Part shown: piece after piece, positions 16,976 to 29,294 of the stretch | How the letters are laid out: every line of letters begins with the position of its first letter | How positions within the stretch are numbered: position 1 is the stretch's first letter | Assembly (NCBI GenBank): GCA_040357565.1 | Contig: JBDODJ010000074.1 | DNA: 56,509 nt | Direction: 5' to 3' (one strand) | Origin: Cercozoa sp. M6MM | Taxonomy: Eukaryota > Endomyxa: Ascetosporea | Notes under the pieces: model-generated | The model's database searches: none | Seen by the model: only the letters and a program-made list of their open reading frames with translations | Told to the model about the DNA's origin: nothing | Made by a program: the position numbers and the translations under genes

Positions 16976-19416
16976 TCAGTAAGTGTACTGCACAAATATC
17001 ACTCTCCTCTCTAGGTCGAATAAAGATGAGTATAAAAACTTACGAGAAGCTTGTCCGGTGTGCCGTTTTTGGGAGAGACCTTGCCGTGCGTCGCCTTCTG
17101 GAGCTGACGCGCGATGACACTCGGCACGTCCGCGAGCTCTTCGCCTTCCTTGGCGATCGTCTATGCCAACAGAGCCGCACATGATTCCACAACAGTAAGA
17201 CAGTCAAGCGAGAAGGTACAGCATACCAAAGCAACGGCACCGGCAACGTTCGGAGTGGCCATTGAGGTGCCTGAGATCACGGCACTGCCGCGCGGCACAG
17301 CGTCATCCATCCACGGCAGGTGCGAGAGCGAGCGAATGTCGACACCCTGTTCACAAGGAAAACTATCCTGCAAGAACATGTACAGTTGAGTAAGAACGGT
17401 GCTACAGGCGCCAGGATATCAATGCAGGTTCCCCAGTTGCTGAAATCGGCCAATTGATCGTTCCTGTCGGTGGCACCGACCGTCAGAGCTGCCGAAGCAG
17501 ATGCCGGAGAGCCTGAACCAAACCAGTACATTCAGTGACTGTAGTGCAAGGTGTCTACTCCTGGGGTAGTACGCATGCACGCGTCCTCGTCGCTGTTGCC
17601 TGCCGCCACGACGAAAACAACGCCAGTTTCGGAAGCTGCCGCGATGGCGTCGTTCATGGCCGGCGAGATGAAACCGTCGATCGAAATGTTGGCCACTAAG
17701 AAAGATAAACATCGTACTATATCAAGTGAAGGGTACCAAGAACAACTGGATACCAGAGAACTTCTTGCCCGACTTCTTGTGTTGTTCACTCGCCCAGGCG
17801 ATCTGAGGACATCATGAACAAATGTAGTTTTCACTTGACTTCACTCTCGGGCATAGTTGCAGCAAACCGAGTTCAGAGTGCCCAATGAAGCACCAAAGCC
17901 GTTGCAGTTCAGCGTTTTAACACCAACGACGTTTGCCTACACAGCCACATAAAATTTATGTGTCATAACCAAGGCAAGGTACGCAAGCTTACCTCCTTGG
18001 CCACACCATAAAGTTTGTCGGCAATTGTGCCGGCAACATGCGTGCCGTGTCCATCTGTAAAACACGTCTGGTAGTACAGGGAGTACCAGTATAATACTAA
18101 CAAACAAATAAATAAATAAATAAATATGTTTATATAAAAATAAATTTATATAAGAAAGTACTGCAATCAGTGCCGCAGCCTCGCGCCGACGGGTTAGCTT
18201 CGCCGGACAGGTCGTAGCACACGCCGTGTTTGGCCCGACCCTCTAGTTTATTGGCTACATTGACCAGCAGCACCGTTGAAAACAATACGAAGGATACCAA
18301 AGGTTGGAGCTCGCGTATTGACGCCGCTATCTGCGCTCCACCAGGTCAGTTCTCCTCCCCCATGAGTTAAACATGTGTGACAAGGACTCCTCAACAGTAA
18401 TTTACCAATCACGTAGACATCGACGCCTTCCTGTGCGCAGCAAGCAGGATAAACTGTATCCATAAACACAACCGAACTGAACTAAAGAGGTATGAGTACG
18501 CCAGTCGAGTCGACGTGGTACTTCTCGTCCAACGGCAGCGACACTTGGTCGATCTGTGCCAAACAGAGAGTTTAAACTGCGCGATGTTTGTTTTTTTCAA
18601 AGAATGGCGAGGCTCACGCGATCTAGGTTCCAAGTACTGCACACCAGTCAATATAAATAGGAGTGAAAGCAAGAAGGCAAGGAGTTCAGGTACCACACGC
18701 CGTCAACATCGGCACACGGTTGAACGGAAGGTTGGAGTTCCTAATGACATCATCAGATTCATACAATACCCACTGAAAAAGGCGCAGTTTTCAGCTTATC
18801 GATCAATACCTGAGAGGTGCCGATGGCCCTGACGAGAGTGACCTGCTCGAGATAGTGCACGCCCTCACTGCAGACAGATCAGTTTCATTGAACAAGATCA
18901 GCGATATGTTGTTCCTGCAGATTGAGAATACAAGCGGCGAAGACTCTCGAGTTGCTCCGAGGTGAACTCTCCCGAGATGGCCTGCGGGGGAGGGGGGTTA
19001 AGTTAACAAATTGATAAACACTGACGCTGGGGTTACAGTAAGGGGCGCAATACCAAGAAGGAGTCGTTCACGTTGATCTTAGAGATGCTCGCATAGTTGA
19101 GACCACCGACATCGCGCTGACGTAGGGCTGCAAGAGCGCGCTTGAACTCAGTCAGCGCGCCCTTGCGAAAAACCACAATGAATTTGTTGTCGATGACATG
19201 CTCCTGCGTCGCGTACCTGCCCACGCACACGTATGCACTCTAGCGCAGCACTCAAGAATCCTGAAATTCCCGATACGAAACAATTGGCGCAACGCTCTCG
19301 GCGAAAACTGAACCAGCGCAGCTGGCGAGAGCTGTGCACACACGAGGTGCTTTCGCGGAACTGACAACTGTGCGTTTAAAAGCAGTAGGACCAAGCACCG
19401 ACAGCAGAAACTTCAT
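16976..19416 (-). CDS. Second secreted subtilisin (peptidase S8, proteinase K type)
   Basis: ATG 19414-19416 opens a signal peptide split by an intron ([15 protein letters not shown], then SVFAE). Using the donor at about 19289, VAPIVS joins [19 protein letters not shown], which aligns with APVISYMSPDLVLEGEYIV of subtilisin 1. The I9 propeptide continues with [11 protein letters not shown] and [11 protein letters not shown]. The catalytic Asp is expected in VDVYVIDSGVN, His is in DGHGTHVAG, the oxyanion Asn in [10 protein letters not shown] and Ser in [11 protein letters not shown]. The enzyme ends GTPDKLLYTY; the last three codons form a tiny final exon at 16976-16987. There are roughly fourteen introns, far more than in subtilisin 1. 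Base use is more A+T-rich than in its paralogue. All catalytic residues are kept, so it is probably active. Cell location: secretory pathway or outside. Confidence 0.9.
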
Positions 19417-19707
19417 TGCACTGAATGCGGGGAACTACAAAGTCGTAGAGAAGTGAAGCAGGGAGCAAACGCTGAAACTGCGATGGCTGAAGGTGGTCAC
19501 CGCCGATCCTTTGAACACCGCACTACTTGTAACGGAAACGGCTCGGCGCGGCTGGAACGGAATCGAACTTTTGTGGTGGTACTGGGCCGAATGATGGGAT
19601 GGATCGATTGCCTTGTTAGCTTACTTCTTGTTAGCAATTTTGTTTGAAAAATAAAGTTGATTCAGTTCGACGAATGCATCGCATTCATCGAGACAGGTCA
19701 CGTTCAG
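19417..19707. other. Spacer between subtilisin 2 and the RNR small subunit gene
   Basis: A 291-base stretch with no coding signal. It must hold the promoter of subtilisin 2 and the 3' end of the next gene on the same strand. Confidence 0.55.
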
Positions 19708-21580
19708 TTAGAAATCGTCGTCAAACGTGAAATCGTCGACAGTGACGTCGTTGGAGCCGGCAGCAGCGTCGGACTTGTCGAGGCCGGACATGACGCCGGC
19801 CTTCTGGTACTCGCCGACCCGTCGCTCAAAGAAGTTGGTCTTGCCCTGCATCGAGATCATCTGCATCCAGTCGAACGGATTCTCCACGTGGTACGCCTTC
19901 TTGTGTCCAAGCGCATACAGCAGCCGATCGGCCACGAACTGAATGTACTGCGTCATGAGGCCGCTGTTCATGCCTACGGGGGGGGGGGGATAACCGAAAG
20001 GTGATGGGGCGGTAAAAGAGGGTGTAACACACCAATAAGCTCGCACGGCAACGCCGCCGTGATGAACTCGGTCTCGATCTCGACGGCGTGCGTGATGATA
20101 CGTGATGCGATCTCGTCGCTCAATCGGTAGTTCAGCTTCTGGTACAGCAGGCACGCAAAGTCCGTGTGCAGGCCCCTAGCAGTCAGGGAGGGGTAGAGTA
20201 GGTCGGGCAGAGTAGGTTGGGGCAGAGTAGTAGGATAAGATAGAGTAGGGTAGGATAGGATAGAGTGGGGTAGGATAGGATAGAGTAGGGTAGGATAGGA
20301 TAGAGTAGGGTAGGATAGGATAGAGTGGGGTAGGATAGGTTAGAGTGGGGTAGAACTAGACCTACTCGTCACGTGAGATAAGCTCGTTGGAGAAGGTGAG
20401 GCCCGGCATGAGGCCGCGCTTCTTGAGCCAGAAGATGGCGCAGAACGAGCCCGAGAAAAAGATGCCTTCGACGGCGGCAAAGGCCACCAGACGCTCGGCG
20501 AAACTGTTGGTGCTGTTGATCCAGTCGAGTGCCCACTGCGCCTTCTTGTTCACGCACGGCATCGTCTCCTGTGTACCCAGACAGTCCCATAGATACAGTC
20601 CCATACACTTAGAATAACGAGGGTTTGTGCGTGTGTGCGTGTGTGTGTGTGGGCAAGACTCTACCATGGCATGGAAGATGCGCTCCTTCTCGGCCGGATC
20701 GCGTACGTACTGTTCAATCAGCAGCGAGTACGTCTCCGAGTGCACGTTCTCCATGGCCGCCTGGAAGGTAAGGGAGTAAAGAGCAGGGTTAAGGGTCAGG
20801 AGGTAGATGAAGGGGTAGGACTACAGGGTACCTGGAAGGAGTAGAAGCAGCGCGCCTCGGGCAGCTGCACTTCGTTGGTGAAGTTGACCATGAGGTTCTC
20901 GAGCACAATGCCGTCGCTGGCAGCAAAGAAGGCCAGCACCGTCTTGACAAAGTGCTTCTCGTCGTCGCTGAGTTTCTCCCAGTCCTTCATGTCCTGCGCC
21001 AGGTCGATCTCTGCAGTTCCACCGAATCGCAGTGAGCCCATGATGCTCCCAAATTATGCTTTAAAAAGGTCAAACTACCGTCGGCCGTCCAGAACGACGC
21101 CATGTGTTTTTTGTACATTTTCCAGATATCCATGTCCTCGATCGGGAACAGAACGAAGCGGTTATCGTTCTCGCGCAGCAGCGGCTCGTCCTCGTCGCGT
21201 CGCGAGCCTGAAAGAAAAGCATTAATAAATTAAACTAAAACTGAACAAGAGCAACCAAAACCTAAAGAAACCAAAAATATAATGCAAAACAGATAAAACC
21301 CAATTTTGGTAGAAAATTAAACTGTTTGGCAGTTCAAACACCAGTTTAAGTTGAAAGAAGCTAATGGAGAACACATGTGACAGTTCAAACACACGGAAAA
21401 CAAACCGGACTTGACTGGCGTGGCCGACATCTCGCTGGCGCCCTTGGTGATCTGCTTGCCCACGAGCACCTTCGACGTGTCGACACTGAGACCAGAGGCC
21501 GTCTTGCCGTCGCCGCTCGAGCTCATGGCAGCCGCCAGGGCATCATCTGACGTGTCCGGGAAGAAGTCAGCGTCGGCCAT
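19708..21580 (-). CDS. RRM2: Ribonucleoside-diphosphate reductase small subunit (class Ia R2)
   Basis: R2 carries the di-iron/tyrosyl-radical centre that powers reduction of ribonucleotides to deoxyribonucleotides; its partner is the large subunit R1. ATG 21578-21580 starts [13 protein letters not shown]. Family motifs in order: [59 protein letters not shown] (with the radical-type Tyr), [30 protein letters not shown] and [11 protein letters not shown]. The tail FTFDDDF is the R1-binding type and ends at 19708. About seven exons give roughly 390 residues, normal for eukaryotic R2. Metal-ligand motifs look intact. One intron (about 20180-20365) is filled by a minisatellite, and the first intron (about 21209-21405) is A+T-rich. 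S-phase control is expected from the family but no site is visible. Confidence 0.97.
20198..20357. repeat. GGATAGAGTAGGGTA-type minisatellite in an RNR intron
   Basis: About eight imperfect copies of a 20-base unit (GGATAGGATAGAGTRGGGTA) lie between two R2 exons. The sense strand is pyrimidine-rich (TACCCYACTCTATCC). Confidence 0.9.
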
Positions 21581-22048
21581 GGCTCTGTTTGTCTCGTCTC
21601 TTTCTACTTGCGCGTCTGCCCTACTGCGATGTAAGGGTGTATGTATGGATTAAAGAGAACACGGGTCGGATCGCACGTGAAATGACACAGAAAGGCAGAA
21701 CAAAAGAAACCGTACATGCACACAGAGCACACATACCCACACACCCACCTGCACCGTACACTACCTGAAAGCGACACGTACGATAATAACGTGCTGAGTC
21801 GTTGGGGATGGGGCGGTTTTTGGCGCCAAAAACAAATGAGTGCCGATTCTGTTGGATTCTAAAATACAAAATTCCGTCCAGTTGGACATTAATGTACTGA
21901 TTCTGGGGTGCTGTAGCGAATTAGTACATTACTGGGCGAGTTTAGGCGTTTTTTACATTTAATTTTTGTTGATACATGTTGTATCTTCGACAAGTACGCC
22001 CGGTGCATCAAGCGCGCAGGTTTTTTGTGCGTAACACTGCGGTCGCCG
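21581..22048. other. Divergent promoter region, RNR / AIM32-like
   Basis: No coding signal. A long T/A-rich patch (about 21870-21980) precedes the AIM32-like start. The GGCGCCAAAAAC stretch at about 21820 resembles E2F-type sites (TTTSGCGC), which drive RNR genes in plants and animals. That is only a look-alike. Confidence 0.4.
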
Positions 22049-23305
22049 ATGACGGCAGCGATCTCGTACCTCTCTCTGAGCACGCTGCGTTCTTGGCCGT
22101 TGCAGTACTGTGCTGTGGCTCAGTTTGGATCGGCACCGTACTACTCGACACACCTGGGCGTCGTAGTAGAGACACCTGCAGCACGAGTAAGGTTTATACG
22201 GAAGGCGTGTTGTATGTCCCGACTGGAGCGTGGTTCAGTGGCCAGCACAACTGACTGACTTTACCGAAGACAACGTTGACGAGTACGGTAGAGTTCTTTG
22301 GTGTGTTTTAGTTGTTTCTTTCAACTGGGTGGTTTTTTAAAGGTGCAAGACAACTGCAGCATGTCCAGGAGCAAGTGCAGGCTTTGAGACGTCCTGGACC
22401 TCTGAGGGTAGTCTTGTCACTACTATTATGTTTCTGTTGGTTCAGTTTTATCTTTGTGCAGTTACCCAACACGAAAGTGACGGCGATTGACGCCTCTGTT
22501 CTCACCGAGTGCGCCGAGGATCTCTTTGGCGGTACCAACTTTCTGCTATCTGTTAACCGATGTTAATTTAACAGGTTTCTTTTAAAAACAGGCGACGTTC
22601 TAGTGTTCCCAGACAACGTGCTAGTGCGTGGAACTATTGGCGATGCCAAAAGTGTGCTCCGTATACTTGTACTGACTTTGTTTTATCACGGTACGAGTTG
22701 AATTTTCTGTGGCACAGTGACGAAACTGCTGGAAGCACTGGCCGAAAGCCAACTCGACTGGAACAAACCGTTGCAGAACGAAAGCAGCGCCGACAACGGC
22801 AATTGGAAGCGCAAGTTTGATCCGTTCGACAAAGTTCTGACGAAACACGAGTTCAAGCGACTGTCACAGGTACTGTATCCTGACTGTGTCGACTTTTGAA
22901 AGTCGGGGAATGCAACCCATCGTGTGTGCAGACTGTGCTGGTGTGTGCACACGCTCAACGCGACGTCCACTGCCGTCGCTGCGGTGGACCGACGCTGCAG
23001 GTTATCTCGAGACACGTTGACAACAACGATGGTATGTCTACCTTGCATATTGTTTCACCCTCAATGATGACCATCATGTAGTGGCGGAGGACACAATGGT
23101 GCTTGCCACGAGTCACGTGGGCGGACACAAGTACGCACCGTGCATTCTCACCTACCCTTCTGGTACGATTCTGCACTACCACCGTCCTTTTGTCCTGTAC
23201 ATTGTCGACTCTTAAATCTTAAATGTCCAGGCAACTGGTACGGCCTGGTCGAGCCGCAGGAACTGCCCGAACTCCTGACCACTGAGGCAAAGGGCGGCAC
23301 CTACT

Positions 23306-23404
<99 letters not shown>

Positions 23405-23489
23405 AGGGTTGGCATACGTCTGGGCAGGGCACAAGTGGCGTGGCCGTGCGGGCACAACGAGACGCCAGTACGCCGATCTCATTGAATAA
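22049..23489 (+). CDS. AIM32/sucrase-ferredoxin-like thioredoxin-fold [2Fe-2S] protein
   Basis: Members of this family carry a thioredoxin-like ferredoxin fold; yeast AIM32 is mitochondrial. ATG 22049 begins a basic, amphipathic stretch with Ser and Tyr (MTAAISYLSLSTLRSWPLQY), consistent with a mitochondrial presequence. The exons then read HVQEQVQALRRPGPLR, LPNTKVTAIDASVL, DVLVFPDNVLVRG and KFDPFDKVLTKHEF. The diagnostic C-terminal block follows: TVLVCAHAQRDVHCRRCGG, then ATSHVGGHKYAPCILTYPS and GNWYGLVEP. The Cys of VCAH, the CRRCGG cysteines and the SHVGGHKYA histidines match the family's cluster-binding residues. The last intron holds a CA repeat. The gene ends RRQYADLIE with TAA at 23487-23489. 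Frames at 21976-22025 that run into the start lack an ATG. Confidence 0.83.
23307..23404. repeat. (AC)n microsatellite
   Basis: It fills the last intron of the AIM32-like gene, from donor GTACAC to acceptor CACCAG. It is the one long dinucleotide tract of the window that reads CA rather than GT on the sense strand. Confidence 0.96.
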
Positions 23490-23820
23490 TCAATCCCCGA
23501 GTGAGGCTCGTTTTTATTCGACTCGACTATCGTATCAAAGCGAAAGTCAGCCAGGTTTAATCCCGTCCGATAAAAACAGGGCACGAGGCTCACAGTCAGT
23601 TTAGTCGAGTTCAGCTTGTCAGTCAAATTTGCGTGCATAGGTTTAACTGACTGAAAAGTACGCTCGCGTTGTCCAACGTGAGTGAGCGTGAATCGCAGCG
23701 ACTCGTTTTTTTGTTTGCTAGTGACGTTTCGATCGGAGCACGCGGTTCTTTTGCTTGCGCTTGTAAGTCACGCTACGATCTGTAGTACCACATGCCATGA
23801 TGAGACAGAAACAGAGAAAG
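23490..23820. other. Convergent 3' region with an inverted repeat
   Basis: It lies between two converging stop codons. CAGTCAGTT at 23593-23601 and AACTGACTG at 23645-23653 could pair as a stem with a 43-base loop. ACTCGACTA- and TAGTCGAG-type words also occur at about 23520 and 23603. Confidence 0.45.
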
Positions 23821-24266
23821 TCAAGCCGCCTTGAGCCAGTGTGATGGTGTACCACGACGGCGCTGTTTGAGGTCGCGCCAACGCCAGTCGTAGAAATCCT
23901 CGTCATCGTCACTGTTGCTCGTGCCGTCAACATCATCTGCCTCAGCGGCCAGAGCGCTCACATGGCCGTCGTTGTCACGCCTCCGGTCACTCGAAAGCAC
24001 CGGCGGCATTCGCACGATTTCGAAACCATCCTATATAACAACCAAGCATAAACTGCGATGTACTTTTTAGAATAACGATGCCGTACCGGTTCCGAGTCCC
24101 GATCGAGTTGCAACGAGCGCATCTTGTGCACAACGAGACCCTCCAATAAAGCATCTCGATAGCTCATGCCGGTGCGACCATCGGCTACGTCCATCGTCTC
24201 GCAATCATCGTCAGTGTTTCCAACAAACAGACTAAGCAGGTTTTGCGCCAGTGCTGCAATGCTCAT
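23821..24266 (-). CDS. Small acidic hypothetical protein, about 130 aa
   Basis: Two exons join in frame. Exon 1, from ATG 24264-24266, encodes MSIAALAQNLLSLFVG, an acidic run with DDDCETMD, then SYRDALLEGLVVHKMR and DRDSEP. Exon 2 (from about 24033) encodes DGFEIVRMPPVL, a second acidic run (SNSDDDEDFYDW) and the tail KQRRRGTPSHWLKAA. The intron has clean GT and AG ends. No signal peptide, membrane segment or known domain was recognised. The composition would fit a nuclear or regulatory protein, but no function is claimed. It is transcribed away from the RidA gene with 318 bases between the starts. Confidence 0.6.
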
Positions 24267-24584
24267 CCTGCAGAAAAACCGGCGAGTCCGAATGTCTTTG
24301 AATTCACCAAAATTCCCCACAACGTTCTCAGAACCAAACAAACCTTCGTTTTTTGCCCTATCTAGTGTTCCTTGAGTATTCCTGCGGGCTTGCCAAACTA
24401 TTTTAGTGGTTCACGACACCAAATTTAGCGTTTTCTGGAACCAAAAACTCTTCCAGCGGGACAAATAGGCGGGACAATTGGACTAAACAACTAAAAAAAT
24501 CAAGATACCAAAAAGGCGTCTTTGCCGCCCTGGGTGTGTGCACCGTTGATGTTGTCTCGTGTTGCAAGACTTCAGCTGCGTAAA
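24267..24584. other. Divergent promoter region, small acidic protein / RidA
   Basis: 318 bases with no coding signal and no repeat. The open frame that runs upstream from exon 1 of the minus gene lacks a supporting ATG. Confidence 0.5.
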
Positions 24585-25166
24585 ATGAGCAAGCAGGCAA
24601 TCTTTACCGAGGCTGCTCCGCGGTGAGTATATGAAAATCAAGATGACGCGTGTTTTGGTTTAAATACCCTTTCGTGTAGTGCTGTGGGCCCGTACTCGCA
24701 AGCCATCCGTGCGGGTAACACCCTCTACTGCAGTGGCAGTGTTGGTATTGACCCGGCCACCGAGAAGATGGCGGAAGGCGTCGAGGCTCAGACGCGGCAG
24801 TCGCTCACGAACCTCAAGGCCGTCATCGAGGCGGCTGGCTCGTCTATGGACCAGTGCGTTTGACTCTTGTGTCCTCATAAACTCTGTGTGTGCAGTGCTG
24901 CATGTCCTTCTGTGTTCAGGGTCGTCAAGACCACTGTGCTGCTCAACGACATGGACGACTTTGCCGTAACGCCAGTGCTTTTTGGAGACGCGCCTGTAGC
25001 TTATTCTGTGTGTTTGCTGTGACAGGTCGTCAACCGCGTCTACGCCGAGTTCTTCCAGCAGCCGTACCCCGCGCGTGCTTGCTACGCTGTGCGCGAGCTG
25101 CCCGTCAAGGCCAAGGTCGAAATCGAGGCCATCGCCATCTGCAACACCAGCGCCAGTGCACTCTAA
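24585..25166 (+). CDS. RidA/YjgF/UK114 reactive-imine deaminase
   Basis: RidA hydrolyses reactive enamine/imine intermediates released by PLP enzymes such as threonine dehydratase, sparing other enzymes from damage. It acts as a trimer in cytosol or mitochondria. ATG 24585 gives [13 protein letters not shown], joined by a 57-base intron to [19 protein letters not shown]. Next come [50 protein letters not shown] and [20 protein letters not shown] holds the conserved substrate-binding Arg, and VEIEAIAI is the family's terminal strand. About 125 residues, the usual length, in four exons, with the stop TAA at 25164-25166. Confidence 0.96.
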
Positions 25167-25385
25167 AATTGTTTGTTGCCTAGCAGTACTAGTGCCGTGC
25201 ACATACCGCACAGCTTTACTCAGTCTGCCAGAATGAACTATCGTGGGCGTCTTCTCTGAAGCCAGCCAAGTAGAACCCTGCATCTGGGGCGGGTCACAAG
25301 AGCACTCTTTAGTATTGATTAAGCGCGTTAAGATAGGTTGTTTGAGTTGAAAGAGACAACACCGAGACAGCTAAGCACTGGAGGT

Positions 25386-25930
25386 TTACTCAGTCTCCTC
25401 GTCGTCGACCTTCTGGGCGACGAGGCCCTTGAACGACTCGACGTGGACGAGCTTGATGTCCGTGTAGAGCTTGGAGGCGGCCTCCTCCTCACCGTCGGCC
25501 TCCTCGCGGCGACGGCAGAGACGCACGCGGATGCGGCGCGGCACGTTGCGGATGCCCTTGGACCAGATGAACTTGTTGACCTCCTGGTCGACGCGGTTGT
25601 CCTCAGTGCCCATCTTCTCCTTGGCGAACTCCTTGATGGCCTTGATGGCACGCGGGGCCTTCTTCTTGAAGGTCCTGTGCACACAGCATCACGAGTGATA
25701 CCAGCACGTAAGCACGTTGTGTGCCAAGCACAAAAAAAAAACCCTCAGAAAAGGACAAAAGTTTTTCGTCAAACAACACAAACATTGTGCGTCGGAATTA
25801 GCATGATTTTGATCATCATTGGGTCGCTCACACAGAGAAAACAACGAAAAATAGCTGAAACTTACACGGCGTGGAGACGCTTGTGCAGGTTGATCGTGTA
25901 CTCGACCGTGGCGATCTCGTTCTTGGACAT
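25386..25930 (-). CDS. RPL31: 60S ribosomal protein eL31
   Basis: A cytosolic large-subunit ribosomal protein near the peptide exit tunnel. ATG 25928-25930 begins MSKNEIATVEYTINLHKRLH. One intron (about 25867-25676) interrupts HAV and TFKKKAPRAIKAIKEFA, a common eL31 motif. KMGTEDNRVD, VNKFIWSKGIRNVPRRIRVR and the acidic tail follow. The length of about 120 residues is typical. The intron is longer than most here and T-rich on the sense strand. Confidence 0.97.
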
Positions 25931-26474
25931 GCTGAGAAACAGAGCGGACCATCAGTGACACAACAGACCAACCTGGACTCTCATGCGCGCACCGGCCGGC
26001 TTTAGTGCTCCTACACACCTCATGACCACGCAACAGAGCCCCCACTCTTCACAGAGCGGGACAGCTGCTTGTGATCACGACCCGGGCCGGCACGCGCGCA
26101 GAGCAAAACAGACACGCGGCACAACACTGCGGCACCTGATGTACAGGAAACCGCAGTGCGGCAAAAACGGGATCATGCCTCAGAAAGCATGATAGTGGCA
26201 CGCACGAGAGACAGGGAACTCACGCTGGGTGCTGCAAACAACAAAAACACGTGGGGTGTGATCCAACTTGTATTTTTCGTATTTTTGTTGCGCATTCCGG
26301 GCAATCATCAGGTCCAACTTGGACCGGTTAAGGGAACGAAACCTATCTCATCGCGTTCTTTGTAGCTGGCAGAGGCAATCAGTGTGTTCCGATGAAGCGT
26401 GGCGCCGAAAAACAGCTCACTGACCGCAACGTGGTAGCGGAGAGAGAGATTATTCTTTTTGGTTCCCAGCAAGA
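25931..26474. other. Divergent region, eL31 / Nup50-like
   Basis: 544 bases with only short motif-free frames. The promoter of a highly expressed ribosomal gene should lie here. No motif is pinned down. Confidence 0.55.
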
Positions 26475-28445
<1,971 letters not shown>

Positions 28446-28668
28446 TTAGTTTCTGTCTGTCACTATCTAACACTGCTTGCCTCAATAAACCGCAATGCAA
28501 CACCGTCCACTCGACACCCCCCCTCCCCCTCCCCTGCGCTGCCTGACACAGTCAAAAATAGTTTGGTCGAAACTTGGAGTAGCCAGCGTTTTCGGACGTA
28601 CAGTAACGTGAGAGCACCCATAAGGCACTAGATCAGACTCGCATTTGCCTTCTTGACAAGGTTGGACA

Positions 28669-29047
28669 ATGACTAAACCTTCAGCTCCCGCGACCATCTG
28701 TACATTGTATCTTTTTGGAGTTTTGCTTTTGCTTTTTGGGATAATGTAATTCGTCGCTCTTGCAGCATGGTTGTCGAGTGTACTGAAACCACGCGTTGAA
28801 GGACTCAAAGATCGTGGCGAGCGGATTGCTTCAGCCCTGTAAGATTGGTGTTCCCAACAAGCTCTCGTTCCACCATGACATTTTGAGCCGTTTGCAGAGG
28901 CCGACACCCCTTCTTGGTGGCCCTTGCAGGCACATCTGCGGTCGGTGGCAGCGCTGTGTACTCATCTTGGGACGCTGTGGCACAGTGGCTCGGCGATCGC
29001 ATCGCTGCGCATGTTGCGTATTGCGGTATGCTCCATTAACTCATGTC

Positions 29048-29094
<47 letters not shown>

Positions 29095-29210
29095 ATATAT
29101 GTATATATATTGTTGGGTCCTCAGGCGGTCTGTACGATAACGGAAAAGCCAGCGTGGCTTTTGGACTGCCCAAGCTGACGCGACGTTCTTCCATGTGCTT
29201 CTCCTTGTGA
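28669..29210 (+). CDS. Small hypothetical protein, about 105 aa
   Basis: ATG 28669 gives MTKPSAPATI. A donor-acceptor pair joins it to SWLSSVLKPRVEGLKDR and GERIASAL. A third exon encodes GRHPFLVALAGTSAVGG and SAVYSSWDAVAQWLGDRI, followed by an intron with an AT/GT microsatellite. The last exon reads GGLYDNGKASVAFGLPKL and ends MCFSL, with TGA at 29208-29210. The Ala/Gly/Ser-rich middle (ALAGTSAVGGSAVYSSW) is weakly hydrophobic. No family was recognised. It sits head-to-tail with the Nup50-like gene before and the P-loop ATPase after. Alternative splicing into the next gene was tested by eye, and the frames do not agree. Confidence 0.55.
29049..29110. repeat. (AT)n(GT)n microsatellite
   Basis: Mixed AT and GT repeat in the last intron of the small hypothetical gene. 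Confidence 0.9.
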
Positions 29211-29294
29211 ACTGATTGTGCTTGATACAAACTTGCACTAGCAGTTTCGGGCACACTGAGTCGTCGGGAGTGTCACTGACGCGTCTTTTGTTCG

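Noticed and set aside
20198-20357. CRISPR array
   Set aside because: Units are contiguous without spacers and lie in an intron of a eukaryotic RNR gene.
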